Of a DNA stretch of 64,000 nucleotides, positions 17,222 to 26,483 are shown in pieces. The stretch comes from JAQUOA01 sp037443785 (GTDB taxonomy: Bacteria; Bacteroidota; Ignavibacteria; UBA10030; UBA8401): assembly GCA_037443785.1 (NCBI GenBank), contig JBBINR010000005.1, positions 1 to 64,000 on the forward strand, written 5' to 3'. Within the stretch, counting starts at the first letter, position 1, and each line of letters opens with the position of its first letter. Under the pieces are notes generated by a model. That model was not told where the DNA came from. It saw only the letters and a program-made list of their open reading frames with translations, and did no database searches. A program made the position numbers and the translations under genes.

Positions 17222-17614
17222 TTACACGTTCGGTACTTCACGTCCCATGGATTGATAAATGCTGATGATCATATCGGCACCTTCTTTTGCATTCTGGTTA
17301 GATGGCTCAAGTTTCAATACTGCACGATAGTGTTTTAAAGCACTTGGATATTTTACTTTTGGCGGCAACGAATCATTGTACATATAATAGGTGGCATATT
17401 TTAAATGTCCGGATATCAGCGATTGCTTCAGCGAAAGGTCATTTGGACTGTCTTTTGCCAGTGCTTCAAGCTGTCCGATACCTTCTTCAAATTTTCCAGT
17501 GTTTACAAGTGCATTCGCGTGGTTAAGTTTTTCCGCGTCGACCTTTTTTTCAGCGCAGCCGATGGCAAATACAATGAGTGCTACTATAATAGAGGGGAAA
17601 AGAATCTTCTTCAT
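17222..17614 (-). CDS. TPR-containing lipoprotein
   Basis: A 130-residue protein with a lipoprotein signal (MKKILFPS..., lipobox FAIGC with C20) and a TPR-like helical region (ANALVNTGKFEEGIGQLEAL and ALKHYRAVLKLEPSNQNAKEGAD). The start at 17614 is chosen over an upstream ATG because the signal peptide starts there and AAAGGA precedes it. It is probably anchored in the outer membrane as a protein-interaction adapter. No specific partner can be named. Confidence 0.75.
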   Translation of the reverse strand: MKKILFPSIIVALIVFAIGCAEKKVDAEKLNHANALVNTGKFEEGIGQLEALAKDSPNDLSLKQSLISGHLKYATYYMYNDSLPPKVKYPSALKHYRAVLKLEPSNQNAKEGADMIISIYQSMGREVPNV

Positions 17615-17733
17615 GCTGAGTCCTTTAAAGTTTTTTATAATGTACAAAAATATTTTAAATATTCTACAAAACTGTCCTGAAAAATTTCGGAACTTTGTGT
17701 ATCTTTGAACGTCTAACCTTTCGTATCATTAAT

Positions 17734-17793
17734 GTCAGACACCCCTGGCAGAAAAAAGATCTGTAGAGTATAATCAACAAAAAGGTGTCTGAC
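17734..17793. repeat. Inverted repeat GTCAGACACC / GGTGTCTGAC at the moxR start
   Basis: GTCAGACACC (17734-17743) and its exact complement GGTGTCTGAC (17784-17793) flank 40 bases. The right arm contains the GTG start of the moxR gene. The sequence resembles cores of REP-type repeats seen in many genomes. It could fold over the moxR translation start. Confidence 0.6.
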
Positions 17794-18783
17794 ATTTTCT
17801 TGTTTAATAATGCGATCAATGAAAAGATCCAAAAAGAAAGCGCCTTTGTCGATCTGCTCACGCTTGAAATCAATAAAGTCATTGTCGGTCAAAAACAAAT
17901 GGTCGAACGCCTTTTGATCGGACTTCTTGCCAACGGGCATATTCTTTTGGAAGGTGTTCCCGGATTGGCAAAGACTTTGGCTATCAAAACGCTTTCCGAA
18001 GCTATCGACGCAAAATTCCAGCGCATTCAATTTACTCCCGATCTTCTTCCCGCCGACCTTGTCGGAACGTTAATTTACAATCAAAAAGATGGAAAATTCC
18101 AGACGAAGAAGGGACCGATCTTTGCCAATTTTATTTTGGCAGATGAAATTAACCGGTCGCCCGCTAAAGTGCAAAGTGCTTTGCTTGAAGCGATGCAGGA
18201 GCGACAGGTCACGATCGGAGAAGAAACATTTAAACTTGATGAGCCATTTTTAGTTCTTGCTACGCAAAACCCGATTGAACAGGAAGGAACATATCCGCTT
18301 CCCGAGGCACAGGTTGATCGATTTATGTTAAAAGTGAAAATCGGCTATCCGTCGAAAGATGAAGAGCTTCTTATTATGCGGCAGAATGTTCAGGGGTCGC
18401 GCGGAAACGTGAAAGCAGTGGTTTCAGCAAAAGAGATTTTAAAAGCGCGCGAATCGATGAAAGAAATTTATATGGATGAGAAGATCGAGCGCTACATTCT
18501 TGATATCGTCTTCGCAACGCGTAACGCAAAAGATGCCGGATTGCAGCATCTTGCCAATCTTATCAGCTACGGTGCATCACCTCGCGCATCAATTTCGTTA
18601 GCGCTTGCTTCAAAAGCATTCGCATTTATTAAGCGCCGCGGATATGTCATTCCTGAAGATGTTCGTGCTGTCTGTTTAGACGTCCTCCGTCATCGTATCG
18701 GCGTTACCTACGAGGCGGAAGCGGAAGAAGTAACATCGGAAACTATTGTTGCCGAGATTTTGAACAAAGTAGAAGTACCGTAA
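17785..18783 (+). CDS. moxR: MoxR-family AAA+ ATPase
   Basis: A 332-residue chaperone-like ATPase that usually works with VWA-domain proteins encoded nearby. Walker A is GVPGLAKT (57-64), Walker B is LADEINRSP, and sensor 1 lies in LATQNPIEQEGTYPLPEAQ. It heads the bat operon. The start must be GTG 17785 or TTG 17800, because a stop codon lies in frame at 17764 and no ATG is available; neither has a clear ribosome-binding site, and the GTG is inside an inverted-repeat arm. Confidence 0.93.
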   Translation: MSDIFLFNNAINEKIQKESAFVDLLTLEINKVIVGQKQMVERLLIGLLANGHILLEGVPGLAKTLAIKTLSEAIDAKFQRIQFTPDLLPADLVGTLIYNQKDGKFQTKKGPIFANFILADEINRSPAKVQSALLEAMQERQVTIGEETFKLDEPFLVLATQNPIEQEGTYPLPEAQVDRFMLKVKIGYPSKDEELLIMRQNVQGSRGNVKAVVSAKEILKARESMKEIYMDEKIERYILDIVFATRNAKDAGLQHLANLISYGASPRASISLALASKAFAFIKRRGYVIPEDVRAVCLDVLRHRIGVTYEAEAEEVTSETIVAEILNKVEVP

Positions 18784-18835
18784 TCAATCGCCAATGGATA
18801 TTGGTAATTGTTCACTGTAAATTGCTGACGGAACG

Positions 18836-19711
18836 ATGACCACTGCAGAATTATTAAAAAAAGTTCGACAAGTAGAAATTAAAACACGCGGCATGGTTAA
18901 TCATGTCTTCTCCGGAGAATATCATTCGGTATTTAAAGGACGGGGCATGGAATTTTCCGAAGTGCGCGAGTACCAGTACGGCGATGATATTCGAAAGATC
19001 GATTGGAATGTGACTGCCCGGAACAACAAACCGTTTATCAAAATTTTTGAAGAGGAACGTGAACTCACCGTCATCCTTGTCGTCGATGTCAGCCGATCCG
19101 GAAATTTTGGCACTGGCACTGCAATGAAAAATGACATTGCCGCGGAAATTTGTGCTGTCCTCGCCTTTTCCGCAATTCGAAACAACGATAAGGTCGGATT
19201 GATTATGTTCTCCGATACGGTGGAAAAATTTATCGCTCCAAAGAAAGGGAAATCGCACATTCTCCGCATTGTTCGCGAACTGTTGTCGTTTCGGCCGAAA
19301 GGAACCGGAACAAACATCAGCGGGGCGCTGGAGTATTTGAATCATGTTATAAAAAAACGTTCGATCTCTTTTGTCGTATCGGATTTTATCGATAAAAATT
19401 TTGATAACGCGCTTCGCATCGTCAGCAAACGTCATGATGTTATTGCGGTGACCTTGAACGATGTGCGCGAGCGTGAATTGCCGCACATTGGTTTGATAAA
19501 AATGAAAGATGCCGAAAGCGGTGAAGAACGGTGGGTCGACACGAGTAATTCGCTGATCCAAAAATCGTTCCGGCAATATTGGGTCGATCACGAAAGTCAT
19601 CTGCGCCGCGCACTGCTGTCAACAAAAGTCGATCGAATCACTATCGAAGTTCATAAACCGTATATTCGTCCGTTGGTTGATTTCTTTAAGATGAGAGAAA
19701 GCAGAATTTAA
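18836..19711 (+). CDS. DUF58 domain protein of the Bat operon
   Basis: A 291-residue cytosolic protein with the DUF58 signature: GRGMEFSEVREYQYGDDIRKIDW (about residues 35-57, of which EYQYGDD and RKIDWN are the core) followed by a VWA-like segment, LVVDVSRSGNFGTG, with the DxSxS metal site. DUF58 proteins accompany MoxR and BatA/B. The stop overlaps the next start by one base. Confidence 0.9.
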   Translation: MTTAELLKKVRQVEIKTRGMVNHVFSGEYHSVFKGRGMEFSEVREYQYGDDIRKIDWNVTARNNKPFIKIFEEERELTVILVVDVSRSGNFGTGTAMKNDIAAEICAVLAFSAIRNNDKVGLIMFSDTVEKFIAPKKGKSHILRIVRELLSFRPKGTGTNISGALEYLNHVIKKRSISFVVSDFIDKNFDNALRIVSKRHDVIAVTLNDVRERELPHIGLIKMKDAESGEERWVDTSNSLIQKSFRQYWVDHESHLRRALLSTKVDRITIEVHKPYIRPLVDFFKMRESRI

Positions 19712-20658
19712 TGAAAGTGTTTTTTTTAGTGTTGCTGGTCGTTCCGCTATTTGGGCAGCAGGTTTCCGTCGTTGCAACAGTTGATTCGCCGTCAGTTTCA
19801 CTCGGCGATTGGATCCGTCTTTCAGTTGAAGTGAAACATCCTGCGGGGCAAAAAATTCAATTCCCCGCTTTGAAAGATTCGCTTGGGTCATTTGAGATTG
19901 TACAGCAGGATTCGCTTATGAAGAAAGATGAAAACGGTGAGTCGATCCTTTCAAAGAAAATGATTATTGCGAAGTACGAATCGGGAAATTTTTATGTCCC
20001 GCCGGTTGTGGTAACGTTCATGAATGCACAGGGAGTTGCCGATTCTGCATCGTCAAATTCTATTCCCGTTGAAGTACGAGGAGTGGAGGTGGATACCACA
20101 CAAGCGATCCGAGATGTGAAAGCGCCGATTTCCGTTCCAATGTCGATCGAGGAAATTGCTGTTTATATTGGTGCCGCCTTAGTCGTTGCTGGTGCGGCGT
20201 ATGGAATTTATTTCTACATCAAAAAGAAAAAAAGAACTGGAATGGTTGTGGAAGATGATACTCCGGAAATCCCTGCCGATGTTGCAGCGTTACAAAAACT
20301 GGAAGCACTTGAATCCGAACATGTATGGCAGTCCGGTGAGGTAAAATTATTTTATTCGCGCGCAACGGAGATCGTTCGCGAATACTTTGAAAAGCGGTAC
20401 GGAATCATGGCGCTTGAAATGACGACCGGAGAGGTAATGGATCAATTGGAGAAATTTACGATTGAAAAAAATGTTTCCGGTTCAATTGAGCAATTTTTAT
20501 CGAATGCCGATCTTGTAAAATTCGCGAAGCATCAGCCGATAGCATCAGAAAATGAGGGAATAATTCCTCTGGCGAAAGTGATCGTTGACAAGACAAAACC
20601 GGCTGAGAGTAAAGGAGAGTCGGCTGCACTAAAAGAGGAAGCGCAGAAGAATGGCTAA
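19711..20658 (+). CDS. BatD-like exported membrane protein (short form)
   Basis: A 315-residue protein with a signal peptide (about 1-16), an extracytoplasmic beta-rich domain (VVATVDSPSVSLGDWIRLSV, about 18-130), one membrane helix (about 149-170) followed by basic residues, and a cytosolic helical tail. The layout matches the N- and C-terminal parts of BatD in a shortened form. It sits between the DUF58 gene and batA, overlapping batA by eight bases. The full BatD follows later in the operon, so this is a second, divergent copy of the same architecture. Confidence 0.72.
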   Translation: MKVFFLVLLVVPLFGQQVSVVATVDSPSVSLGDWIRLSVEVKHPAGQKIQFPALKDSLGSFEIVQQDSLMKKDENGESILSKKMIIAKYESGNFYVPPVVVTFMNAQGVADSASSNSIPVEVRGVEVDTTQAIRDVKAPISVPMSIEEIAVYIGAALVVAGAAYGIYFYIKKKKRTGMVVEDDTPEIPADVAALQKLEALESEHVWQSGEVKLFYSRATEIVREYFEKRYGIMALEMTTGEVMDQLEKFTIEKNVSGSIEQFLSNADLVKFAKHQPIASENEGIIPLAKVIVDKTKPAESKGESAALKEEAQKNG

Positions 20659-21643
20659 TATGACATTTGCGAATCCCGAATTGCTATTGCTGCTGCTGTT
20701 TGTCCCCGCGCTTTCGGTGTGGTATTGGTATCGATTGAAGTCGAAAGAGAGCGATGTTCGATATTCAACGCTGCAGCCGTTTGCCGAAGTACGGTCGACA
20801 AACAGAGAACGCCTGCGTCATCTGCCATTTCTGTTACGAATGATTGTTCTTTCGCTTGTCATTATTGCACTGGCGCGGCCGCAGTCAACATCAAAAGGAG
20901 AAAATGTTTATTCAGAGGGAATCGATATCGTGCTTGCGATCGATATTTCCGGAAGTATGCTCGCGGAAGATTTTCAGCCAAACAGAATTGAAGCGGCAAA
21001 AAATGTTGCGCAGGATTTTATTTCCGGACGAACGAATGATAGAATCGGCCTTGTGATTTTTTCCGGAGAAAGTTTTACGCAGTGTCCGCTGACCGTTGAC
21101 TATACGGTTTTAAAGTCATTGATTAAACCGCTGAAAAGCGGAATGATCGAAGACGGTACGGCGATTGGACTTGGCCTTGCCAATTCTGTGAATCGACTGA
21201 AAGACAGCAAGGCAAAAAGCAAAGTTATTATTTTGCTGACCGATGGCGTAAACAATCGCGGCGAAATTGATCCGATTACTGCCGCTCAAATTGCACAATC
21301 ATTCGGTATTCGGGTGTATACCGTTGGCGTCGGAACAATTGGCGAAGCTCCGTATCCGGTTCCAACTGCGTTCGGCACACGATATCAGATGATGCCAACA
21401 GATGTTGACGAAAAAACTTTACGTGAAATCGCGCAAATGACCGATGGAAAATATTTCCGTGCAACCGATAATCGAAAACTGAAATCGATCTATCAAGAAA
21501 TTGATCAATTGGAAAAAACACGCATCGAAGTCCGCTCGTACCGGCGGTATTCTGAATTATTTTACTCTTTTATTTTTGTTTCGCTTTTTTTAGTTATTGC
21601 TGATGTTGGATTGTCCAATACGTTTTTAAGAAAGCTTCCTTAA
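20651..21643 (+). CDS. batA: BatA, VWA-domain membrane protein
   Basis: A 330-residue membrane protein with two N-terminal helices (about 9-27 and 58-76), a VWA domain (about 90-280) and a C-terminal helix (about 304-324). The metal site D98-I-S100-G-S102 is intact. BatA and BatB are paired VWA proteins of the aerotolerance operon. Their exact biochemical task is still debated, with envelope stability under stress the usual view. A neighbour of batB by three bases. Confidence 0.92.
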   Translation: MANMTFANPELLLLLLFVPALSVWYWYRLKSKESDVRYSTLQPFAEVRSTNRERLRHLPFLLRMIVLSLVIIALARPQSTSKGENVYSEGIDIVLAIDISGSMLAEDFQPNRIEAAKNVAQDFISGRTNDRIGLVIFSGESFTQCPLTVDYTVLKSLIKPLKSGMIEDGTAIGLGLANSVNRLKDSKAKSKVIILLTDGVNNRGEIDPITAAQIAQSFGIRVYTVGVGTIGEAPYPVPTAFGTRYQMMPTDVDEKTLREIAQMTDGKYFRATDNRKLKSIYQEIDQLEKTRIEVRSYRRYSELFYSFIFVSLFLVIADVGLSNTFLRKLP

Positions 21644-21646
21644 ACT

Positions 21647-22705
21647 ATGTTTCGATTTGCACATCAAGAATATTTGTATCTGCTTCTTGTCATCCCGGTC
21701 TTATTAGGAGTATATGCGTACGTCCGCGTTCAAAGTGCGCGCGCGCGAACGCGATTTTCATCGGTTGATTTATTTAATAGATTAGCAGAGAAACACAGTG
21801 GCCGTAAGACAATTATTAAAGCAAGTCTTCTCATTCTTGCATACGCGTTTCTTGTTCTTGGGCTTTCCAACCCGCAGGTTGGAACGCGGATGGAAGATGT
21901 AAAACAGGAAGGTATTGATCTTTTTATTGCACTGGATGTTTCAAAATCAATGCAGGCAGAAGATGTTAAACCGAATCGTCTTGAAAAAGCAAAATATGAA
22001 ATCAGAAATTTGGTGGGCCGACTGGCAGGAGACAGGATTGGATTGATTGTCTTTTCCGGTGAAGCATATACGCAATTTCCGCTGACAATCGATTACAGCG
22101 CGGCCAATCTTCTTCTTGATGTTGTTGATGTTGAAAGTGTCCCAAATCCGGGAACGGCGATCGGTTCGTCGATTTCGCAGGCAATGAAGTCGTTCAATTT
22201 TGAAGACGCATCGACAAAAGTTCTTGTCATCATAACCGACGGGGAAAATAATTCCGGTGATGCCATCGAACAGGCAAAGGAAGCGGCGGAAAAGGGAGTA
22301 ATGATCTATACCATCGGAATGGGATCATCCGCAGGCGCTCCCATTCCGATATATAACGGAGCGGGACAGCAAGTTGATTTCAAACGTGATCGGTCGGGCA
22401 ATGTCGTTCTTACAAAATTAGATGAAACCTCCCTGCAGGAAATCAGTTCGATAGCAAAAGGAAAATATTATCGAGCTACTAACTCACAAGATGAACTTGA
22501 CGTTATCTATAAAGACATTAATGCTTTGGAGAAAAGAGAAGTCGGCACAAAACAGTTCACTGAATTCGACGATAAATTTCAGTACTTTCTTTTTACTGCC
22601 TTTGTGTTATTGCTGATCGAAGTCATTCTTTCAGATAAAAAAACGGCGTGGCTTGCGCAATACAATCCGTTGAGAGGATTAAAGGGAAGTGAAACGAATC
22701 AATAA
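21647..22705 (+). CDS. batB: BatB, VWA-domain membrane protein
   Basis: A 352-residue paralogue of BatA with the same plan: helices at about 8-26 and 57-75, a VWA domain, and a C-terminal helix near 317-334. The metal site is D97-V-S99-K-S101. The stop overlaps batC by 17 bases. Gene order moxR, DUF58, batD-like, batA, batB, batC, batD, batE is typical for the Bacteroidota/Chlorobi branch. Confidence 0.91.
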   Translation: MFRFAHQEYLYLLLVIPVLLGVYAYVRVQSARARTRFSSVDLFNRLAEKHSGRKTIIKASLLILAYAFLVLGLSNPQVGTRMEDVKQEGIDLFIALDVSKSMQAEDVKPNRLEKAKYEIRNLVGRLAGDRIGLIVFSGEAYTQFPLTIDYSAANLLLDVVDVESVPNPGTAIGSSISQAMKSFNFEDASTKVLVIITDGENNSGDAIEQAKEAAEKGVMIYTIGMGSSAGAPIPIYNGAGQQVDFKRDRSGNVVLTKLDETSLQEISSIAKGKYYRATNSQDELDVIYKDINALEKREVGTKQFTEFDDKFQYFLFTAFVLLLIEVILSDKKTAWLAQYNPLRGLKGSETNQ

Positions 22706-23390
22706 TATTTTTCTGCTTATCGGTATTTTCTCTGTGCTGGTGAATGCGCAAAGCATCCGTTCGCTTGTGAAGAACGGAAACGAGCTCTACGAGAAAAAGC
22801 AGTATTCCGATGCGGAAGCCGAATATAAAAAGTCACTGGAAAAAGATAAGGATTTGATGGCGGGTTCGTATAATCTTGGAAATGCTGTCTACAAACAACA
22901 GCGGTACGATGAAGCGATTCAGAATTATCATCAGGCATTAACAAAAACATCTGATCAAAAAATCCAATCGAAGCTCTATTATAACATGGGCAATTCATAT
23001 TTCGATGCAAAGCAGTATCAGGAAAGCATCAATTCGTATAAAAAATCCTTGAAGTTGAATCCCGAAGATGAAGATGCAAAGTACAATCTAGCATACGCCA
23101 GAAAGATGCTTCAACAACAGCAGCAGCAGCAACAACAGCAAAAGCAGAACAAGGATAAAAAGAAAGACGACAAAAAAGATCAACAAAAAAAACAACAGGA
23201 TCAGCAGCAGCAACAGAAACAACAACAACAAAAGCAAAACCAACAACAGCAAATGGCTGATCAGCAAAAGAAAATGTCGCAGGAAGATGCAAAACGGATT
23301 TTAGAAGCATTGAAAAACGATGAAAAGAAGACACAGAAAAAAGTTCGGCAAAAAGCACCGGTTCGCGTTAACGTTGAAAAAGATTGGTAA
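22689..23390 (+). CDS. batC: BatC, TPR protein with glutamine-rich low-complexity segment
   Basis: A 233-residue exported protein with a signal peptide (about 1-21) and three TPR units (about 23-138). Residues 142-195 form an extreme low-complexity stretch of glutamine, lysine and aspartate, with runs of up to ten Q. A short charged C-terminus follows. GTG 22689 overlaps the batB end and has GGGAAGT before it. BatC proteins commonly have such Q-rich regions, but this one is long. The repeats in the DNA (CAA/CAG) are prone to length changes. Confidence 0.87.
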   Translation: MKRINNIFLLIGIFSVLVNAQSIRSLVKNGNELYEKKQYSDAEAEYKKSLEKDKDLMAGSYNLGNAVYKQQRYDEAIQNYHQALTKTSDQKIQSKLYYNMGNSYFDAKQYQESINSYKKSLKLNPEDEDAKYNLAYARKMLQQQQQQQQQQKQNKDKKKDDKKDQQKKQQDQQQQQKQQQQKQNQQQQMADQQKKMSQEDAKRILEALKNDEKKTQKKVRQKAPVRVNVEKDW

Positions 23391-23398
23391 GCAGTGCG

Positions 23399-25237
23399 AT
23401 GAATAATGGAATGGCGGTATTACAAAAATATATTATGGCGTTGTTCTTAGTGATGTCGGCGGCAGTGTCACAGGAATTTAAAGCTTCGGTTGATAAAAAT
23501 CCTGTTGCGCAGGATGAACAGTTTACGCTGGAATTTGAATTCTCATCGGGTGGCGGCAGTCCTCGAAATTTTAAAATGCCTGACCTCAGCAAGTTTCTCA
23601 TCCTTTCCGGTCCAAATCAGTCTACAAGCATGCAGATCATCAACGGATCGGTTTCGTCGTCACAAAGTTTTTCATACGTTCTTCAGCCGCGCGAGGCCGG
23701 AAAATTTACAATCGGTTCAGCAACCATCGAATCCGGAGGGAATCAATTTAAATCCAATACACTTGAACTAACAGTTTCAAAAGCATCAGGAAAAACTCAA
23801 CCGCAAACACAGGCACAATCGCAAGGACAGCCGGATAATTCTATTCAAATCGGCGATAATTTATTTTTGCGTGCTGTTGTGGATAGGTCGCGTGTGTATC
23901 AAGGTGAGCAAATTACCGTTACGTATAAAGTATTCACCCGCGTTCGGATCGTCAATTATGGAATTAACAAATTGCCGACCATGACAGGATTTTGGGGGGA
24001 AGACTTAGAACTTCCTCAGCAGGTAAATCTGACTTCAGAAGTCATTAACGGGAAGCAATATCAGGTCGGCGTGCTGAAAAAAATTGCACTGTTCCCTACG
24101 CAAAATGGAACGCTCGAAATCAATCCAATGGAAATTACCTGTCAAGTTCAAATTCAATCGAAAAAACGTTCCAACGATATCTTCGATCAATTTTTTAACG
24201 ATCCATTTTTTGGAACCTCACAAGTTGCTACGGTGAATTTAAAAAATGATCCTGTGAAAGTAACAGTATTGCCTCTTCCGCAAGGTAATGTTCCCGAATC
24301 TTTTCATGGTGCAGTGGGAAAATTTTCATTGAATGCATCATTAAGCAGGCAGACGGCCAAAACGAATGAACCGATTTCGTTAAAAGCAAACATCTCTGGA
24401 ACTGGCAATATTAAAATCTTAGAAGCGCCGAAATTAAATCTGCCGAATGATTTTGAACAGTATGATCCGAAGGTAAGTGAAAATATCACTCGCGATGGAG
24501 CTACTATTAAAGGAACAAAGTCGTTTGAATGGTTGATTGTTCCGCGATACCCCGGTCAAAAAAAAATCCCTTCATTGGAATTTACCTATTACGATATCAA
24601 CCAGCGGCGGTACGTGACGCTCAAAACGAACGAATTCAACGTGTTGGTGGAAAAAGGGAGTGCGGAAGCGCCGCAAATTGCGGGCGGCTTGACACGTGAA
24701 GATGTGAAATTACTCAATCAAGATATTCGTTTTATTAAAACCGATATCGGAAATGTCAGAAAAAAAGAATCCGAAATTTTCAACCCTCTAGCGATGTTTG
24801 CTGCGACGTTGATTCCGCTTTCGGCCTTTATTGGTTTGTTTATCTATCGCCGCAAAACTGCAGATGCGATGTCAGATGTTGTTTCATTCCGTTCACGAAA
24901 AGCGATGAAAATTGCTGCAAAGCGATTACAAAATGCGAAGGTCTTGTTGATGAAGAATGATGCCGAAGCATTTTATCTTGAGATTTCCCGTGCACTGTGG
25001 CAGTATGTTTCCGATAAGCTGTCGATCGATCGTGCGTCACTGTCGATTGACAATGTCACACAAGCGCTGCACGACAAGAAAGTCTCCGAAGCATTGACAC
25101 AAAAAATTAAAGAGTGTCTTGAATCGTGTGAATTTGCACGTTTTGCACCTGCAAGTTCAACACAAGAGGAGAAGAATAAAATGTTCGATGCTGCCGGAAA
25201 TATTATCGTCGAAGCAGAAAGAGAGTTGGTGCGGTGA
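23399..25237 (+). CDS. batD: BatD, oxygen-tolerance protein
   Basis: A 612-residue protein with a signal peptide (ending near SAAVSQ), several beta-sandwich domains in the periplasm (FKASVDKNPVAQDEQFTLEF near the start), a membrane helix in the last third (about 455-480, ATLIPLSAFIGLFIYRR) and a cytosolic helical tail. The ATG at 23399 is taken as the start because it follows the batC stop; earlier in-frame codons overlap batC. The stop overlaps batE by four bases. Confidence 0.9.
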   Translation: MNNGMAVLQKYIMALFLVMSAAVSQEFKASVDKNPVAQDEQFTLEFEFSSGGGSPRNFKMPDLSKFLILSGPNQSTSMQIINGSVSSSQSFSYVLQPREAGKFTIGSATIESGGNQFKSNTLELTVSKASGKTQPQTQAQSQGQPDNSIQIGDNLFLRAVVDRSRVYQGEQITVTYKVFTRVRIVNYGINKLPTMTGFWGEDLELPQQVNLTSEVINGKQYQVGVLKKIALFPTQNGTLEINPMEITCQVQIQSKKRSNDIFDQFFNDPFFGTSQVATVNLKNDPVKVTVLPLPQGNVPESFHGAVGKFSLNASLSRQTAKTNEPISLKANISGTGNIKILEAPKLNLPNDFEQYDPKVSENITRDGATIKGTKSFEWLIVPRYPGQKKIPSLEFTYYDINQRRYVTLKTNEFNVLVEKGSAEAPQIAGGLTREDVKLLNQDIRFIKTDIGNVRKKESEIFNPLAMFAATLIPLSAFIGLFIYRRKTADAMSDVVSFRSRKAMKIAAKRLQNAKVLLMKNDAEAFYLEISRALWQYVSDKLSIDRASLSIDNVTQALHDKKVSEALTQKIKECLESCEFARFAPASSTQEEKNKMFDAAGNIIVEAERELVR

Positions 25238-25995
25238 AAAAATTATTCATAGTAATATTTCTTTGTACTGCTGTTGCAAAAACATTTTCGCAAGCGAAAG
25301 AATTATCATCGGTTTTTGATGAAGCAAATCGTTTATACTTGGCCCAACAATATGATGCAGCCATAGCCAAGTATGAATCAATTGTAAAAAACGGCTATGA
25401 GAGCGGTGAAATTTATTTTAATCTCGGCAATGCGTACTTCAAATCGGGAAAGATTCAAAATGCGATTTTGAATTATGAACGGGCAACGCGGTTGATCCCT
25501 AATGATGAAGATCTCCAATTCAATTTGCAGCTCGCAAATGTTCAATTGATTGATAAAGTCGAGCCGATCCCCCAATTGTTCATCTACCGTTGGCTCGATT
25601 CATTATTAACTATCTTTTCATTGAAGACAATGCTGTGGCTTTTGTTTGTTTTGTTCCTTGTTTCACTTTCACTTTTTTCTTTTTTCCTTTTTGCACGGAC
25701 ATACGACCAGAAGCGATATTCACTGCTTGCGGGAATTATTACCGCACTATTACTCGCTTTGGGGCTGGCGAACTTTGTTGTTCAATCATACCGTGAATCG
25801 AATACGGAATTTGCCGTTATTATGACGGATATTGCCAATATAAAATCTGCGCCGGATACGAAAGGCAATGATCTTTTTGTTATTCATCGTGGATTAAAAG
25901 TACAGGTATTGGATAATGTTAATAATTGGCGAAAGATCCGTTTACAAGATGGGAAAGTTGGCTGGATACCGGGACAGCAATTAGAAACAATTTGA
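25234..25995 (+). CDS. batE: BatE, TPR and SH3-like protein
   Basis: A 253-residue protein with a signal peptide (about 1-19), TPR units (about 25-105), two membrane helices (about 130-155 and 165-187) and a C-terminal SH3-like domain (about 190-250, KVGWIPGQQLE). This is the standard BatE plan and the last gene of the bat operon. The GTG start overlaps the batD stop. Confidence 0.88.
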   Translation: MKKLFIVIFLCTAVAKTFSQAKELSSVFDEANRLYLAQQYDAAIAKYESIVKNGYESGEIYFNLGNAYFKSGKIQNAILNYERATRLIPNDEDLQFNLQLANVQLIDKVEPIPQLFIYRWLDSLLTIFSLKTMLWLLFVLFLVSLSLFSFFLFARTYDQKRYSLLAGIITALLLALGLANFVVQSYRESNTEFAVIMTDIANIKSAPDTKGNDLFVIHRGLKVQVLDNVNNWRKIRLQDGKVGWIPGQQLETI

Positions 25996-26002
25996 GGATG
26001 CG

Positions 26003-26398
26003 ATGAAAACGAAAACAGTCCATCAAAAAATTTCATTTGCTGTTTCTGCCCACGATGTCTACGAAGTGTTGATGACTTCAAAAAAGCATTCACAACTTAC
26101 AGGCGGTCCCGCGACGATTAGCAGAAAAGTTGGCGGAAAATTTTCTGTATACGATGAATATGCGACAGGGGAAAATATTGAACTTATTCCCGATAAAAAA
26201 ATCGTTCAAACATGGCACGCAAGTGATTGGGAGGAAGGATATTTTTCTACCGTGACGTTTATCTTTAACTCGTCAAAAACAGGATGCACACTATCGTTTA
26301 CCCACGAAGGTGTTCCGATTAATCAATTTGCCTCTATAAAAAAAGGGTGGATTGATTTCTATTGGAAGCCTCTGAAGCAGTTCTTTCCAGAGGGATAA
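26003..26398 (+). CDS. AHSA1/SRPBCC-fold protein
   Basis: A 131-residue soluble protein of the START-like fold related to the activator of Hsp90 ATPase. The pattern IVQTWHASDWEEGYFSTVTF, followed by CTLSFTHEGVP and a C-terminal GWIDFYWKPLKQFF, is typical. It begins seven bases after batE and may be transcribed with it. In bacteria, such proteins bind small hydrophobic ligands; the ligand is unknown. Confidence 0.85.
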   Translation: MKTKTVHQKISFAVSAHDVYEVLMTSKKHSQLTGGPATISRKVGGKFSVYDEYATGENIELIPDKKIVQTWHASDWEEGYFSTVTFIFNSSKTGCTLSFTHEGVPINQFASIKKGWIDFYWKPLKQFFPEG

Positions 26399-26483
26399 CC
26401 CATTTCTTTTCCATTATTACCCGCAACTAAAACGTAACAAATTCGTAGTGATGTGAAGGAATCTTATATAAGGAACTTCATGT

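Noticed and set aside
18854..19600. A 248-codon open frame antisense to the DUF58 gene
   Set aside because: The sense strand carries a clear DUF58 protein in a bat operon; the antisense protein has no recognisable motif.
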